Shown here: positions 17,787 to 26,842 of the stretch, one piece after another
Numbering within the stretch: the stretch's first letter is position 1
Layout of the letters: the number at the start of each line of letters is the position of its first letter
DNA from: JAAFHB01 sp942493325
GTDB taxonomy: Bacteria > Bacteroidota > Bacteroidia > Bacteroidales > Prolixibacteraceae
Assembly (NCBI GenBank): GCA_942493325.1
Contig: OW818689.1
Coordinates: 6,076,001 to 6,140,000 of the forward strand
Direction of reading: 5' to 3'
DNA length: 64,000 nucleotides
Translations under genes and position numbers: made by a program
Notes under the pieces: generated by a model
The model's database searches: none
The model's input: the letters and a program-made list of their open reading frames with translations, nothing else
What the model was told of the DNA's origin: nothing

Positions 17787-19807
17787 AAATTATAAGCCGA
17801 AGAAAATTACTGAGGGATCACCTGATTTCCGGGATCGACAGGTACCTGACCATCAATTTTGTGTTTTTAATTCTGCTGGTTTTAGTCCGGATCTATGAAT
17901 ATTTTTTTCTGAAAAATTCAATAACAATACCTTCAGACAGCCTGGCGCTTGAATTCAGGGGCATTTTACACGACACGCTAATGCTGTTAAATCTTTCTGC
18001 CTGGTTCATTATCCCGTTTTTGTTTCTCTTTCTTATTTCAAGGCGACTGGCTGTAATCGTGTCAGGTGTTCTAATAATTCTCTTCGTTGTCGTTGAACTT
18101 GCCCTGATTCAGTATCTGAGTGTTACTTCCCTGTTGCTTGGAATCGATTTGTTTGGTTACTCATTCAAGGAGATAGTCGAAATTGCCTCTGCAGGAGGCG
18201 GTTTCGCATTTACAGCGCTTATTCCCTTCCTTGTTGGGATATTGATCACCATTCTGTTAATCTCCGTTTCGGTACGATTAAAACCTAATCGTACCGTGGC
18301 ATTTGTGTTCGTGGTGTTGAGTTTAATGTCTTTGTCGTTCCAAAAATACACCAAACCTGATGCGGCCAGGTTTAATTCGGAATTGGCCTATGACGTAGTG
18401 ACCAATAAAGCGTATCATATCTTCTCCGCTACCCATCTTTTTCTTTATCCGGCGGATGCCAGTGAAGCAGCACTGTTTAATTATTTTTACACTGGTCTGA
18501 GTGTTCCCGGGAAATCCTTCGAATTCCTCGGCCCTGAGTATCCTTTTCTCCGGAAAGATGATACACCCGATATTTTGGGAAAGCATTTTGATGTGGGAAC
18601 AGATAAGCCAAATCTGGTTTTTATCATTGTTGAAAGTCTTGGCAGGGCTTACAGCGGCAAAGGCGCTTATCTCGAAAGTTTTACCCCGTTTCTTGATTCG
18701 CTTGAAAATCATAGTCTGTACTGGGAGAATACTCTGAGCACGGCTGGTCGTACTTTTGAGGTCTTGCCTTCTGTTTTCGGATCAATGCCTTACGGTAAGA
18801 GTGGATTTGCAGAATTGGGCACCTCCATGCCGGATGGAATGTCGTTGATCAGTCTGCTGAAAGAGCGTGGTTATGCATCACGGTTTTTTTATGGCGGCGA
18901 TGCAGATTTCGACAATATGAAAATGTTTCTGAACAAACAGGGTATTGATGAGGTGATCGAAGAAAATGATTTTGGCCCCGGCTTTAAGAAAATGCCTGCC
19001 AATTCGGGTAATTTTACCTGGGGTTATGGAGAAAAGGATATTTTTAAAAAAGGGTTCGAAATTCTTGCCAGCGCAGGATCGGGTCCCCGGCTCGACATCT
19101 ACCTCACACTTGCTATGCACGATCCGTACCGGATTCCTGACCAGGAATATTACAATGAAAAGGTGGAGCAGCGATTAACTACATTCAAATTTAATGAAAC
19201 TCAAAAAGCAGAATACCGCAAATATCTTCCCAATTACGCTTCAATTCTTTATTTTGACGATGCACTGCGCTATTTTTTCGGGGAGTATCAGAAACGGGCA
19301 GATTTTACGAACACCATTTTCATTATTACGGGAGATCACCGGATGTCATCACCACCCATATCGACTCAGATTGATCGTTTTCATGTTCCCCTGATTATTT
19401 TCTCGCCAATGATTAAATCCCCGGCCAGATTTTCATCGGTAGTATCACACCTCGATTTCACCCCCTCGGTGGTGGCCTTTCTGAAAAATAATTACGGGAT
19501 GAAATTTCCTTCATATGTTCCCTGGCTTGGACAAGGTTTAGACAGCATGACAACTTTCAGAAACACACGGTCAATTCCGTTTATCAGAACCAAAAACGAG
19601 ATTATCGATTATATTGACGGGGAGTATTTTATCGTAAATGATCAGCTTTTTAAGGTTTCGGAAAATCTCGCATTGGTTAAATTGACGGATGAGAAAAAGC
19701 TGACTGAAATTAAGCGAAAGTTCGATAAATTCAAGACTGATAATTTGAAGGCGAGTTTGAATAATAAACTGATTCCCGATAGTCTTAAATTCAGTTTTAA
19801 ACCGTGA
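17783..19807 (+). CDS. LtaS-like sulfatase-fold membrane phosphotransferase
   Basis: A 674-residue protein with about five N-terminal membrane helices (residues ~20-190), then an extracytoplasmic alkaline-phosphatase/sulfatase domain. PNLVFIIVESLGRAYSGKG holds the first metal ligand (Glu), STAGRTFEVLPSVFGSMPYG a candidate nucleophile Thr, YGGDADFDNMK follows, and IITGDHRMSS holds the late Asp-His metal ligands. Relatives (LtaS, OpgB, phosphoethanolamine transferases) move phosphoglycerol or phosphoethanolamine onto glycans or lipids. The ATG overlaps the GT2 stop, so it probably decorates the GT2 product. The donor and acceptor cannot be read from sequence. Confidence 0.85.
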   Translation: MKIISRRKLLRDHLISGIDRYLTINFVFLILLVLVRIYEYFFLKNSITIPSDSLALEFRGILHDTLMLLNLSAWFIIPFLFLFLISRRLAVIVSGVLIILFVVVELALIQYLSVTSLLLGIDLFGYSFKEIVEIASAGGGFAFTALIPFLVGILITILLISVSVRLKPNRTVAFVFVVLSLMSLSFQKYTKPDAARFNSELAYDVVTNKAYHIFSATHLFLYPADASEAALFNYFYTGLSVPGKSFEFLGPEYPFLRKDDTPDILGKHFDVGTDKPNLVFIIVESLGRAYSGKGAYLESFTPFLDSLENHSLYWENTLSTAGRTFEVLPSVFGSMPYGKSGFAELGTSMPDGMSLISLLKERGYASRFFYGGDADFDNMKMFLNKQGIDEVIEENDFGPGFKKMPANSGNFTWGYGEKDIFKKGFEILASAGSGPRLDIYLTLAMHDPYRIPDQEYYNEKVEQRLTTFKFNETQKAEYRKYLPNYASILYFDDALRYFFGEYQKRADFTNTIFIITGDHRMSSPPISTQIDRFHVPLIIFSPMIKSPARFSSVVSHLDFTPSVVAFLKNNYGMKFPSYVPWLGQGLDSMTTFRNTRSIPFIRTKNEIIDYIDGEYFIVNDQLFKVSENLALVKLTDEKKLTEIKRKFDKFKTDNLKASLNNKLIPDSLKFSFKP

Positions 19808-20201
19808 ATGTTACAACAACAAAATTTTGTCCTAAGATTGGAATGACCTAATTCATTAAAATATGGATCGTGCCTACGGCACTTATTGCGATATATTATG
19901 CTCATATTCACCGGATTAAAATCCGGCGCTACAATATGACACGTTCCTCCGGAACTGGCAGTTTTAGCTTTGGAGCATTCCGAATTTGTGCGGACTGCAG
20001 GTTCGGGTCATATAATTGGGATGCTTAAGGTGCAGCGCACCGTAAATATTTATAGCAACAGATCCGGTTTGAGAGTCACAAAGTGCAGCGCACCGGTAAT
20101 ATGCTAACATGTTATCGGTGTAATGATCCAAAGGCCGGGCGAAGCAATCCGTGTAATCCATTTAAAATCCCCCGATTCCCGGGGCAAGCTGTGTAATCTT
20201 T
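19808..20201. repeat. intergenic repeat cluster between convergent genes
   Basis: No gene is seen. The stretch contains short hairpins, CCGGATTAAAATCCGG (19913-19928), CGTGCCTACGGCACT near 19869 and two GTGCAGCGCACCG boxes about 60 bp apart. CCCCGATTCCCGGGG near 20170-20184 sits in GTGTAAT...GGGGCA surroundings that recur at 1492-1522. Such elements are typical Bacteroidota intergenic repeats and may help terminate the two converging transcripts; no classical terminator is visible. Confidence 0.6.
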
Positions 20202-21383
20202 TTACTCTTTTGCAGCAATCACCGGCGTTGGAATCCGGTTTTCAAAATAGTTGTCAAGAATTTTTGAGGTGATCGGCAGGTAATATCTCCAAAAGAAAGG
20301 TGACCTGTCGTTTAAATCGTATTCGTTCAGAACAAACATCTTCAGGTATTCCATCCCGATTAATTTTTCGAACGTATTGTTGAGCGGAACATCGGTAAAA
20401 TCGCCGCAGAAATAATAATGCGGTGAGTCTTTAATATTTTCAAAAGCCGCAGGGAAAATCCTGGGTATCCCGTGATGATGAAGAATTGAATCTCCACTCT
20501 CATTAGGAGAAATTTCATAATAGGATAAAACACGGTTGCTGGTGTCGGTACTCAGTGTGATATCAAACCAATAAGGATACCTTATTTCCTTCGGAATATT
20601 GAATTTCTCCACCCCGTAGTTAAAACTTTTCACTATTGGAACTTCAAAGTTCAGGTCTGTTTCCTTTTCCAAAATTGCAATGGTCTCATCCGAATGAATA
20701 AAAACAATTCCCGGTTTGGTGAAGGGCCAGTGAGACTGGTGTTGTTCCTTATAAAGCCGGATGACCCATTTGGGCAATCCAGGGTTTTTTATCGTATCAA
20801 GCTGTTCGAAATACCGGCCTGTCCACCCGCTCCATTTCAGTCCTAAAATATTTTCCGTTTCTACCCTTTCCGCAGTTGATGTGGGGGTCGCAAAAAGGTT
20901 AAATTCAGCAATTATTAGTTTATTCTTCTCCTTCATTTTCTTTAGATAACGCACATCATTAATATGTAAGCCGCCATACACTTTGTCTGAATGTTCGGTC
21001 ATGTCTTTTTTGTGGTACCATTCGTTAGCGTAAATGCCATACGTGTCTGTAAAATAGGCCATATCTGTCTCGGTACTGAGACTATCCAACTGTATTTCCG
21101 TCTGCTGGGACAGATCCTTAATTAAAAACTGAGAATTTTCAATGGGAAAGAATCCCCGGTAATCATGTTCGGGAGTATAAAAATTACCGTCAGGTTTTAA
21201 ATATTTCCTGTGTGTCAGCACCCAGTTAATGGCACGATGTTCCAATCCGTAATTTGTTAATACGGTTTTGTCCATCAAAAGAATATTTGCTTTATGCGAC
21301 GGTTTAACGACCCATGAGAGCCAAAGAATAAGGGGCAACAGAATAAATCCTGCCAGCACAACATTAAAAAATATTTTTCGCAT
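20202..21383 (-). CDS. unrecognised membrane-anchored/exported protein
   Basis: A 393-residue protein that I cannot assign. It has one N-terminal hydrophobic segment (residues ~8-27, VVLAGFILLPLILWLSWVV), after which the protein is soluble and presumably periplasmic. It is rich in aromatics and has a Rossmann-like opening (HKANILLMDKTVLTN), DTYGIYANEWYHKKD and GLKWSGWTGRYFEQL. The tone resembles extracytoplasmic enzymes or glycan-associated proteins, but no catalytic motif is certain. It converges on the glycan operon and is separated by about 210 bp from the two-component genes upstream on the same strand. It is a real gene with unknown function. Confidence 0.75.
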   Translation of the reverse strand: MRKIFFNVVLAGFILLPLILWLSWVVKPSHKANILLMDKTVLTNYGLEHRAINWVLTHRKYLKPDGNFYTPEHDYRGFFPIENSQFLIKDLSQQTEIQLDSLSTETDMAYFTDTYGIYANEWYHKKDMTEHSDKVYGGLHINDVRYLKKMKEKNKLIIAEFNLFATPTSTAERVETENILGLKWSGWTGRYFEQLDTIKNPGLPKWVIRLYKEQHQSHWPFTKPGIVFIHSDETIAILEKETDLNFEVPIVKSFNYGVEKFNIPKEIRYPYWFDITLSTDTSNRVLSYYEISPNESGDSILHHHGIPRIFPAAFENIKDSPHYYFCGDFTDVPLNNTFEKLIGMEYLKMFVLNEYDLNDRSPFFWRYYLPITSKILDNYFENRIPTPVIAAKE

Positions 21384-21597
21384 TCTTAGATTTGAGCTTG
21401 AATTGATTTCCGGATCAATTGTTCATGGTTCATCCGGAAATCGGATGTAAAAATAGTAATCCCATGGATTGTTTTAATAGTTAAACAATAATAAGTACAA
21501 AATGGTTTTGAAAAAATTGGAATGAGCATTTTCCAAATGGTGAGTCTGTTTCATCATTCTGATAATAATTTACCGAAATGGTTTTTTGGTGAAGTTT

Positions 21598-22299
21598 TTA
21601 ATCCTGTTCACTTTTTTGAGTCATTATAAAACCGCTTCCATGGATATTCCTGATTTCAATTGATGGATCGTCTTTGAGATATTTCCTTAGTTTGGTTATG
21701 AAAACATCCATACTCCGGGTTGTAAAATAGCCTTCATCGCCCCAAATCCTTTTTAATGCGATTTCCCTGGGCAGCAATTCGTTTTTATGTTCGCAGAGCA
21801 ACTTAAGCAATGATGATTCCTTTGGGCTGATCAACTGCTTTTCGGTACCAAGGCGTATCTCGCGCAATTTGTGATCAAAAGTATACTTCCCGATTTCAAA
21901 CAGCTGGGTATCGGCCACTGTGTTTCCCTCGGTACGCTTTAATACTACCGCAATTTTATAAAGCAGCACATCGGCATCGAAAGGCTTAATAATGTAATCA
22001 TCGGCTCCCAGCTTGTACCCGGTAATGATATCCTCTTTTAACGATTTTGCTGTCAGGTAAATAATGGGAATGTTAGGGTTGATGGCGCGGATTTCCCGTC
22101 CGATTGAAAATCCATCAATATGAGGAAGCATAACATCGAGCAGGCAGAGATCGAATGAGCCATCTTTGAACGTACTCAACGCGTGCTTTCCATCATCGAG
22201 CCACAAGACAGAAAAATTGCAGATTTCAAGATATGATTTAAGAACAGTTCCGAAACTGAGGTCGTCTTCAACAAAAAAAAGTGATTTTTTGGGGCTCAT
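21598..22299 (-). CDS. OmpR/PhoB-family response regulator
   Basis: A 233-residue DNA-binding response regulator. The receiver (residues 1-120) carries the acidic pair EDD, phospho-acceptor Asp55 in DLCLLDVMLPHIDG, and the Lys in DDYIIKPFD. A winged-helix output domain (~138-230) has SPKESSLLKLLCEHKNELLP and TRSMDVFITKLRKYL. Its ATG overlaps the kinase stop by 4 nt, so the two are one transcript. It probably binds the TTAAC direct repeats upstream of the kinase gene. Confidence 0.95.
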   Translation of the reverse strand: MSPKKSLFFVEDDLSFGTVLKSYLEICNFSVLWLDDGKHALSTFKDGSFDLCLLDVMLPHIDGFSIGREIRAINPNIPIIYLTAKSLKEDIITGYKLGADDYIIKPFDADVLLYKIAVVLKRTEGNTVADTQLFEIGKYTFDHKLREIRLGTEKQLISPKESSLLKLLCEHKNELLPREIALKRIWGDEGYFTTRSMDVFITKLRKYLKDDPSIEIRNIHGSGFIMTQKSEQD

Positions 22300-23906
22300 C
22301 GTCTGTTAATTATATATGGCACGAAAATAACGAAACGGCTTCCTTTCCCGGGTTCACTATGAACCTTGATGCTTCCATTGTTGGCATCCAGAATTGCTTT
22401 GACATAACTTAAACCCAACCCGAAACCCTTCACATTATGCACATTTCCGGATGGAAGGCGGTAGAATTTATCAAAAATTTTAGCCTGGGCAGCTTTGCTT
22501 ATTCCAATGCCATGATCTTCAACGGTGATAGTTATTCCTTTCGGATAATTAGTCGTAGTAACTGTTATCTGCGGTTCATCGGAGGAATATTTGTTGGCAT
22601 TATCCAGGAGGTTATATATGACATTTGTAAAATGCACAGGATCGGTTGTTACGACCGGATTGGTTGCCTCCAGTTTGGTTTCAATTTTGCCACCCCTTTT
22701 TTTTACCTGCAGCAGAATCACCTCAATTGCTTCCGAAATCAGTTCATGGGCATCAACCGACTGGAAATTCAATTTGAACTCTTTCCGGTCGAGCCTGGCA
22801 ATCTGAAGAATTCTTTCAACCTGCTCGTTCATGCGCAGGTTCTCTTTTTTAATCATTTCTGTAAAAAACCTGACCTTTGCCTTATTATTGATTACCTTTT
22901 CGTTTAAAATTGAATCGGATGCAATGGAGATGGTTGCAATGGGAGTCTTAAACTCATGGGTCATATTATTAATGAAATCCGACTTCATTTCCGATATTTT
23001 TTTCTGCCTGAGGATCAAAAATATGCTTAATGCAAAGGTGAGAAAAATAATCAGGGTAAACGCCACCGAAAGTCCAAGAAGCAGGGTGGTAGTGCGCCCG
23101 ATAAACAGATTCCGGTCGGGAAAATACACGGCAAGTTCCAGATTTTTTCTGAATATATCATTTGGGTACAGGTTGACCCTGTACCATTTACGGGATACTG
23201 ATGCATTGTTATTATCCTTAACCAAATTACCGGGCGTGTTAATGGCAAATTCAAAATCGATTGGAATTTCTCTGTTTACCAGCTCTTCTTTAAGAATTCT
23301 TTTTAGTTCATCTTCGTCGATATGACGACCCGATTGCCAACCCCGGTATTCATTTGTTATCTGGTGCGATAATTTCTGGAGTTGCTCCATTTTTTTCTGC
23401 ACTTTCAGTTCAATTCCCGGAAGGCCATGTATCACCATGGAGTCGTTGATAGTCCCTATTATGTCATCGGTGATTATCGAATCGTCTGTGTCCCTGGTGA
23501 TTATCCTGATCGATTTACGCGATTTTCCGATTGTCGATTCTGTCCCGGAAGTCGGGTTTTCCGATTTTGGGGATCTTGATCTTGATGTGATTACCCTGAT
23601 TTTACCTGTAACAGAATCTTTTTTTACAACAACATCGATATCTTCGAAATCGGGGACAGGTGGAATTGGAGGTGGCGGAATTGGAGCATTTAGTGAATCA
23701 GAATATCCCATATTTCGTATGATCCTGATATCATGTATCGTCTCCATGCGTTGGACAGTTTTATTCATCGCATCATTTACCGACCGGTCAAAAAGCTCAT
23801 TCCGCACTTTTACCGAATTGTTAAACCAATAGAATTGAACCCCTATAATTCCAAGCAGGGATATACCCATAAGTAGTACTAAAGCGATGATTATGCGTTT
23901 ATGCAT
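22296..23906 (-). CDS. two-component sensor histidine kinase
   Basis: A 536-residue membrane kinase. Helix 1 spans residues ~6-27 and helix 2 ~275-300, enclosing a ~250-residue periplasmic sensor. HisKA follows with MTHEFKTPIATIS, then HATPase_c with VIYNLLDNANKYS, DHGIGIS and GFGLGLSYVKAI. The sensor part has a proline run (NAPIPPPPIPPVPDF) and Ser/Arg-rich segments that resemble part of the exported protein encoded divergently at 24085. The signal is unknown. Confidence 0.94.
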   Translation of the reverse strand: MHKRIIIALVLLMGISLLGIIGVQFYWFNNSVKVRNELFDRSVNDAMNKTVQRMETIHDIRIIRNMGYSDSLNAPIPPPPIPPVPDFEDIDVVVKKDSVTGKIRVITSRSRSPKSENPTSGTESTIGKSRKSIRIITRDTDDSIITDDIIGTINDSMVIHGLPGIELKVQKKMEQLQKLSHQITNEYRGWQSGRHIDEDELKRILKEELVNREIPIDFEFAINTPGNLVKDNNNASVSRKWYRVNLYPNDIFRKNLELAVYFPDRNLFIGRTTTLLLGLSVAFTLIIFLTFALSIFLILRQKKISEMKSDFINNMTHEFKTPIATISIASDSILNEKVINNKAKVRFFTEMIKKENLRMNEQVERILQIARLDRKEFKLNFQSVDAHELISEAIEVILLQVKKRGGKIETKLEATNPVVTTDPVHFTNVIYNLLDNANKYSSDEPQITVTTTNYPKGITITVEDHGIGISKAAQAKIFDKFYRLPSGNVHNVKGFGLGLSYVKAILDANNGSIKVHSEPGKGSRFVIFVPYIINRR

Positions 23907-23940
23907 TTGTTAATTTATTTAACGATCCGATTCCTTAACC

Positions 23941-24042
23941 CAAAAATAGTCAATAATTTAACCACCTTTTCAATTTTAACTTTACCTTAACACTTTTTTA
24001 CAGAACCTTAACTGCCTTTACGCAATTCAGCCCTTATTTTTG
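23941..24042. promoter_or_regulatory. divergent promoters with repeated TTAAC sites
   Basis: The minus-strand -7 box TATTTTTG (23941-23948), with TTG 22 nt upstream (23971-23973), drives the kinase. The plus-strand -7 box TATTTTTG (24035-24042) lies 42 nt before the ATG at 24085. Between them TTAAC occurs as direct repeats starting at 23958, 23976, 23987 and 24008, with further copies at 23935 and 23919. Spacings of 11 and 21 bp suit OmpR-type dimers on one DNA face. The role as operator is inferred. Confidence 0.55.
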
Positions 24043-24084
24043 ATCCATAATTATGATTGAAATTACACTTAATAATTAACAGAA

Positions 24085-24768
24085 ATGAAACGTTTACTAA
24101 GTCTTAAAAACAGCATTATGGTGACTTCCGGCTTGATCGGCTTGTTGTTTACCGCCTCCTCATTTAGTTTTGGTCCTGTAGATGCAGCATTGTTGACGGG
24201 GGACCCCCCACAGAAAAAGGAACAAAGGGTAAAGGTGGTTGTCAACCGGGATGGGAAGCAAATAAAAATCGATACAACCTTTAATCTTCCGGATGAAAAA
24301 ATGGTTCAGTTAAAGGTTGATTCAATGCTTAAACATCTTGACCTGGGCGGATTTACATCAGGGGGTTCTGATATCGTTATCCATCGTGGCGGAAAGCGGC
24401 TAAGTTTTAATCATAGTGAAGGCAGTAATTTTCCGGGTAATGAAGAAATTGATATTAATATACAGCATGGCGATTCAGGAAAGATGCGAAACGAAAGAAG
24501 GATTATTCACATTCGTGGGAATGAAAATGATGAACTTATTGCACCGTTACCTCCGCCTCCGCCACATGCTCCCGTGATGATGATTCGTAAACGGCTTGGA
24601 GGTGATTCCTTTGCATTCGATCCTAATGATGAGTCAGTAATTTCGTACGATAAGAAAGATATTGGCAAAGGACTTGAAAAAATAACGATTATCAGGAAAA
24701 AGCAAGCAGATCGTGATGTTAAGAAAGAAGTCAATGCAAAGGTTACCCGTAAAGCGGAAAAACGGTAA
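24085..24768 (+). CDS. exported protein, probable target of the two-component system
   Basis: A 227-residue protein of unknown family. An N-terminal hydrophobic segment (~12-35, VTSGLIGLLFTASSFSFG) suggests export. The body is highly charged, with KVVVNRDGKQIKIDTTFNL, a Pro run LIAPLPPPPPHAP near residue 155, and a basic C-terminus (KKEVNAKVTRKAEKR). It is transcribed divergently from the kinase/regulator operon across a shared control region, and its proline-rich part resembles the kinase's periplasmic segment. It may be an effector or a signal modulator of the system; no enzymatic motif is seen. Confidence 0.75.
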   Translation: MKRLLSLKNSIMVTSGLIGLLFTASSFSFGPVDAALLTGDPPQKKEQRVKVVVNRDGKQIKIDTTFNLPDEKMVQLKVDSMLKHLDLGGFTSGGSDIVIHRGGKRLSFNHSEGSNFPGNEEIDINIQHGDSGKMRNERRIIHIRGNENDELIAPLPPPPPHAPVMMIRKRLGGDSFAFDPNDESVISYDKKDIGKGLEKITIIRKKQADRDVKKEVNAKVTRKAEKR

Positions 24769-24854
24769 GTTTCATAATTAATTCATACCCGCAGACCGCG
24801 TCTAAGGTCCGGGAAAAGATGCGAATGAGCAGGGTAATTATAAATGATATCCAA

Positions 24855-24886
24855 TAAAAAAAGGCGGAAGTGATTCCGCCTTTTTA
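24855..24886. terminator. bidirectional Rho-independent terminator
   Basis: AAAAAAGGCGGAA and TTCCGCCTTTTT form an 8-bp GC-rich stem with a short loop, flanked by A and T runs. It sits between convergent genes ending at 24768 and 24905 and can serve both. Confidence 0.85.
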
Positions 24887-24904
24887 ATAATATGATTTAC
24901 AACA

Positions 24905-26398
24905 TTATGCCGGCATTTCAGGTAATTTCCATGGTGCACGGTAAGTATGCTTGATCAGTTCTGCTGCAAATGTAGCGGCAGGAACTGGTTCGGTATATTT
25001 TTTGTCGAATGTTGGGTGACCATCGGTAATGCTGAAACGATCTTCAATTACGATTTTAACCTGTTCTTTGTCTGTGATGTTGGTGAATTTCATATTTGGT
25101 CCATCCCAATCCAGTTCCTTATTAAGGTTCTGGAGACGAACAGCCAATACTCCCATTACAACCATTTCGTTGAAAGGTCCGGCCTGACTGAAATCAGAAG
25201 CGGTTTTCACACGTGATGCAGGTGATTCTTTAGCGGCACGAACCCAATCCATTTCGTGAGAAGCAGTCACACGGCGACGGAATTTTGGAGCTTCAGGTTT
25301 TGCAGAAGAGCCGTCTGGTCGTAAAATCCATGGATTAACGCCATAGCAACCGCAAACTAAAATTCCTTTAGTTCCATGGAAGAATACACCACCGCCTGAA
25401 TCATTAGGATTCTTACCGGCTGGCCACATAGCAGGAAGCATAGGTTTAATACCACCATCGAACCAGTAAACTTCAACCTTTGGAAGTTTTATCTTCATGT
25501 TGTTTTTAGGTGTTCTTGCAGGGAAGGTCAGTTTAACTGATTGAGCTGTAGGGGCGCAATCCTGAAGTAATAAGGTAGAGTTTCCCTGGGCTTTTGTAGG
25601 ATAACCCAATTCAAGTCCAACGAAAACCGGGTGAAGGATATGGCAGGCCATATCGCCCAATGCACCTGTACCGTAAGCCCACCATCCGCGCCAGTTCCAT
25701 GGGTGATAAAGTGGGTTGTAAGGAATAACTTTTGCAGGACCTGTAAACAGATCCCAATCCAGGGTACTTGGAACAGCAGGAGTTTCTTTTGGTGTATTGA
25801 GTCCCTGGGGCCAGATCGGACGATCTGTAAAGGCTTCAACTTTGGTGATTTCTCCGATTTCGCCATTGGCAATCCATTCGCAGGTAAGGTTTACACCTTC
25901 CTGAGAAGAACCCTGATTACCCATCTGGGTGGCAACTTTATATTTGTCAGCCAGTTTGGTTAATAAGCGTGATTCATAAACAGAGTGAGTAAGCGGTTTT
26001 TGTACATAAACACTTTTTCCCATGGTGATGGCATGAGCTGCAATAATTGCATGGGTATGGTCAGCGGTAGCAACCAGTACTCCGTCGATTGATTTTCCCA
26101 GTTCATCGTACATCACTCTCCAGTCCTTGTACTTTTTAGCTTCAGGAAAACTTGAAAAAACTTTATCGGCATACTTCCAGTCCACATCGCATAAACCTAC
26201 GATATTTTCCGATTTTAGGTTTTTTAAGTTGCTGTTACCCATACCGCCGATACCGACTGCAGCGATATTTAACTTGTCGCTGGGTGCCTTGTGCCCCAGG
26301 CCTGCAATAGTGTTAGAAGGAAGAATGGTGATAGCTGCAGCTGCTGCCGCGCCGGTACCCAAAAAACCTCTTCTGGAAACTTTGTTGTTTTCTTTCAT
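24905..26398 (-). CDS. Tat-exported Gfo/Idh/MocA oxidoreductase
   Basis: A 497-residue NAD(P)-dependent oxidoreductase. A twin-arginine signal (VSRRGFLGTGAAAAAAI) begins at residue ~7. The Rossmann part has NIAAVGIGGMGNSNL and VGLCDVDW, then QKPLTHSVYESRLL with the conserved Lys of the EKP-type motif, and a C-terminal substrate domain (WNWRGWWAYGTGALGDMACH). Exported members act on sugars or glycosides in the periplasm in Bacteroidota and Planctomycetota. The ATG at 26396-26398 puts the Tat signal at the N-terminus; 26 extra upstream codons are open but not signal-like. The gene stands alone. Confidence 0.9.
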   Translation of the reverse strand: MKENNKVSRRGFLGTGAAAAAAITILPSNTIAGLGHKAPSDKLNIAAVGIGGMGNSNLKNLKSENIVGLCDVDWKYADKVFSSFPEAKKYKDWRVMYDELGKSIDGVLVATADHTHAIIAAHAITMGKSVYVQKPLTHSVYESRLLTKLADKYKVATQMGNQGSSQEGVNLTCEWIANGEIGEITKVEAFTDRPIWPQGLNTPKETPAVPSTLDWDLFTGPAKVIPYNPLYHPWNWRGWWAYGTGALGDMACHILHPVFVGLELGYPTKAQGNSTLLLQDCAPTAQSVKLTFPARTPKNNMKIKLPKVEVYWFDGGIKPMLPAMWPAGKNPNDSGGGVFFHGTKGILVCGCYGVNPWILRPDGSSAKPEAPKFRRRVTASHEMDWVRAAKESPASRVKTASDFSQAGPFNEMVVMGVLAVRLQNLNKELDWDGPNMKFTNITDKEQVKIVIEDRFSITDGHPTFDKKYTEPVPAATFAAELIKHTYRAPWKLPEMPA

Positions 26399-26842
26399 CC
26401 GTGTATTTTTTGTTTTTTTATGGCCGGATGGAACTCGCATGTGAGATATGCATCCGTGTTTGTGTTTTGCGAACATGCTCGTTTCATAAATAAGGATCTA
26501 ATCGTATTAAGTATTGATAATTTTGTTTTGGTTGCTAAAGATATTGGTTCTTTATGATATGAGCAAATTTTAAGGATTATAATTATAGTTCCGGCCTGGC
26601 CTAAATAATTAAGACCCTTAGGTTGTTTAATAAATTGTGCTATTGGAAATTGTATATAGCATAAACTCCGGAAAATCATGGTATTTGATAGCCCGGAGTA
26701 TATAAAACAATTGGTGCGCCACAAAATTTAACGCTTATTAACAGAACATTCGGATGTTTATCGGAACCGTTTGTGATTTATTAGCCTATTCAACGAAATT
26801 ATGAATACGGTTAGGAGTGTCTGTTTTACATCCTGAATTGCT
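26399..26842. other. intergenic region upstream of the Gfo/Idh/MocA gene
   Basis: There is no gene here. It holds a candidate minus-strand promoter (26536-26567) and otherwise A+T-rich sequence. No terminator is evident for the TonB-receptor gene, which ends at 26843 on the same strand. Confidence 0.6.
26536..26567 (-). promoter_or_regulatory. candidate promoter of the Gfo/Idh/MocA gene
   Basis: On the minus strand TTTG (26564-26567) is followed after exactly 20 nt by TATCTTTA (26536-26543), one base from the -7 consensus TAnnTTTG with ideal spacing. It implies a leader of about 130 nt. Confidence 0.45.
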
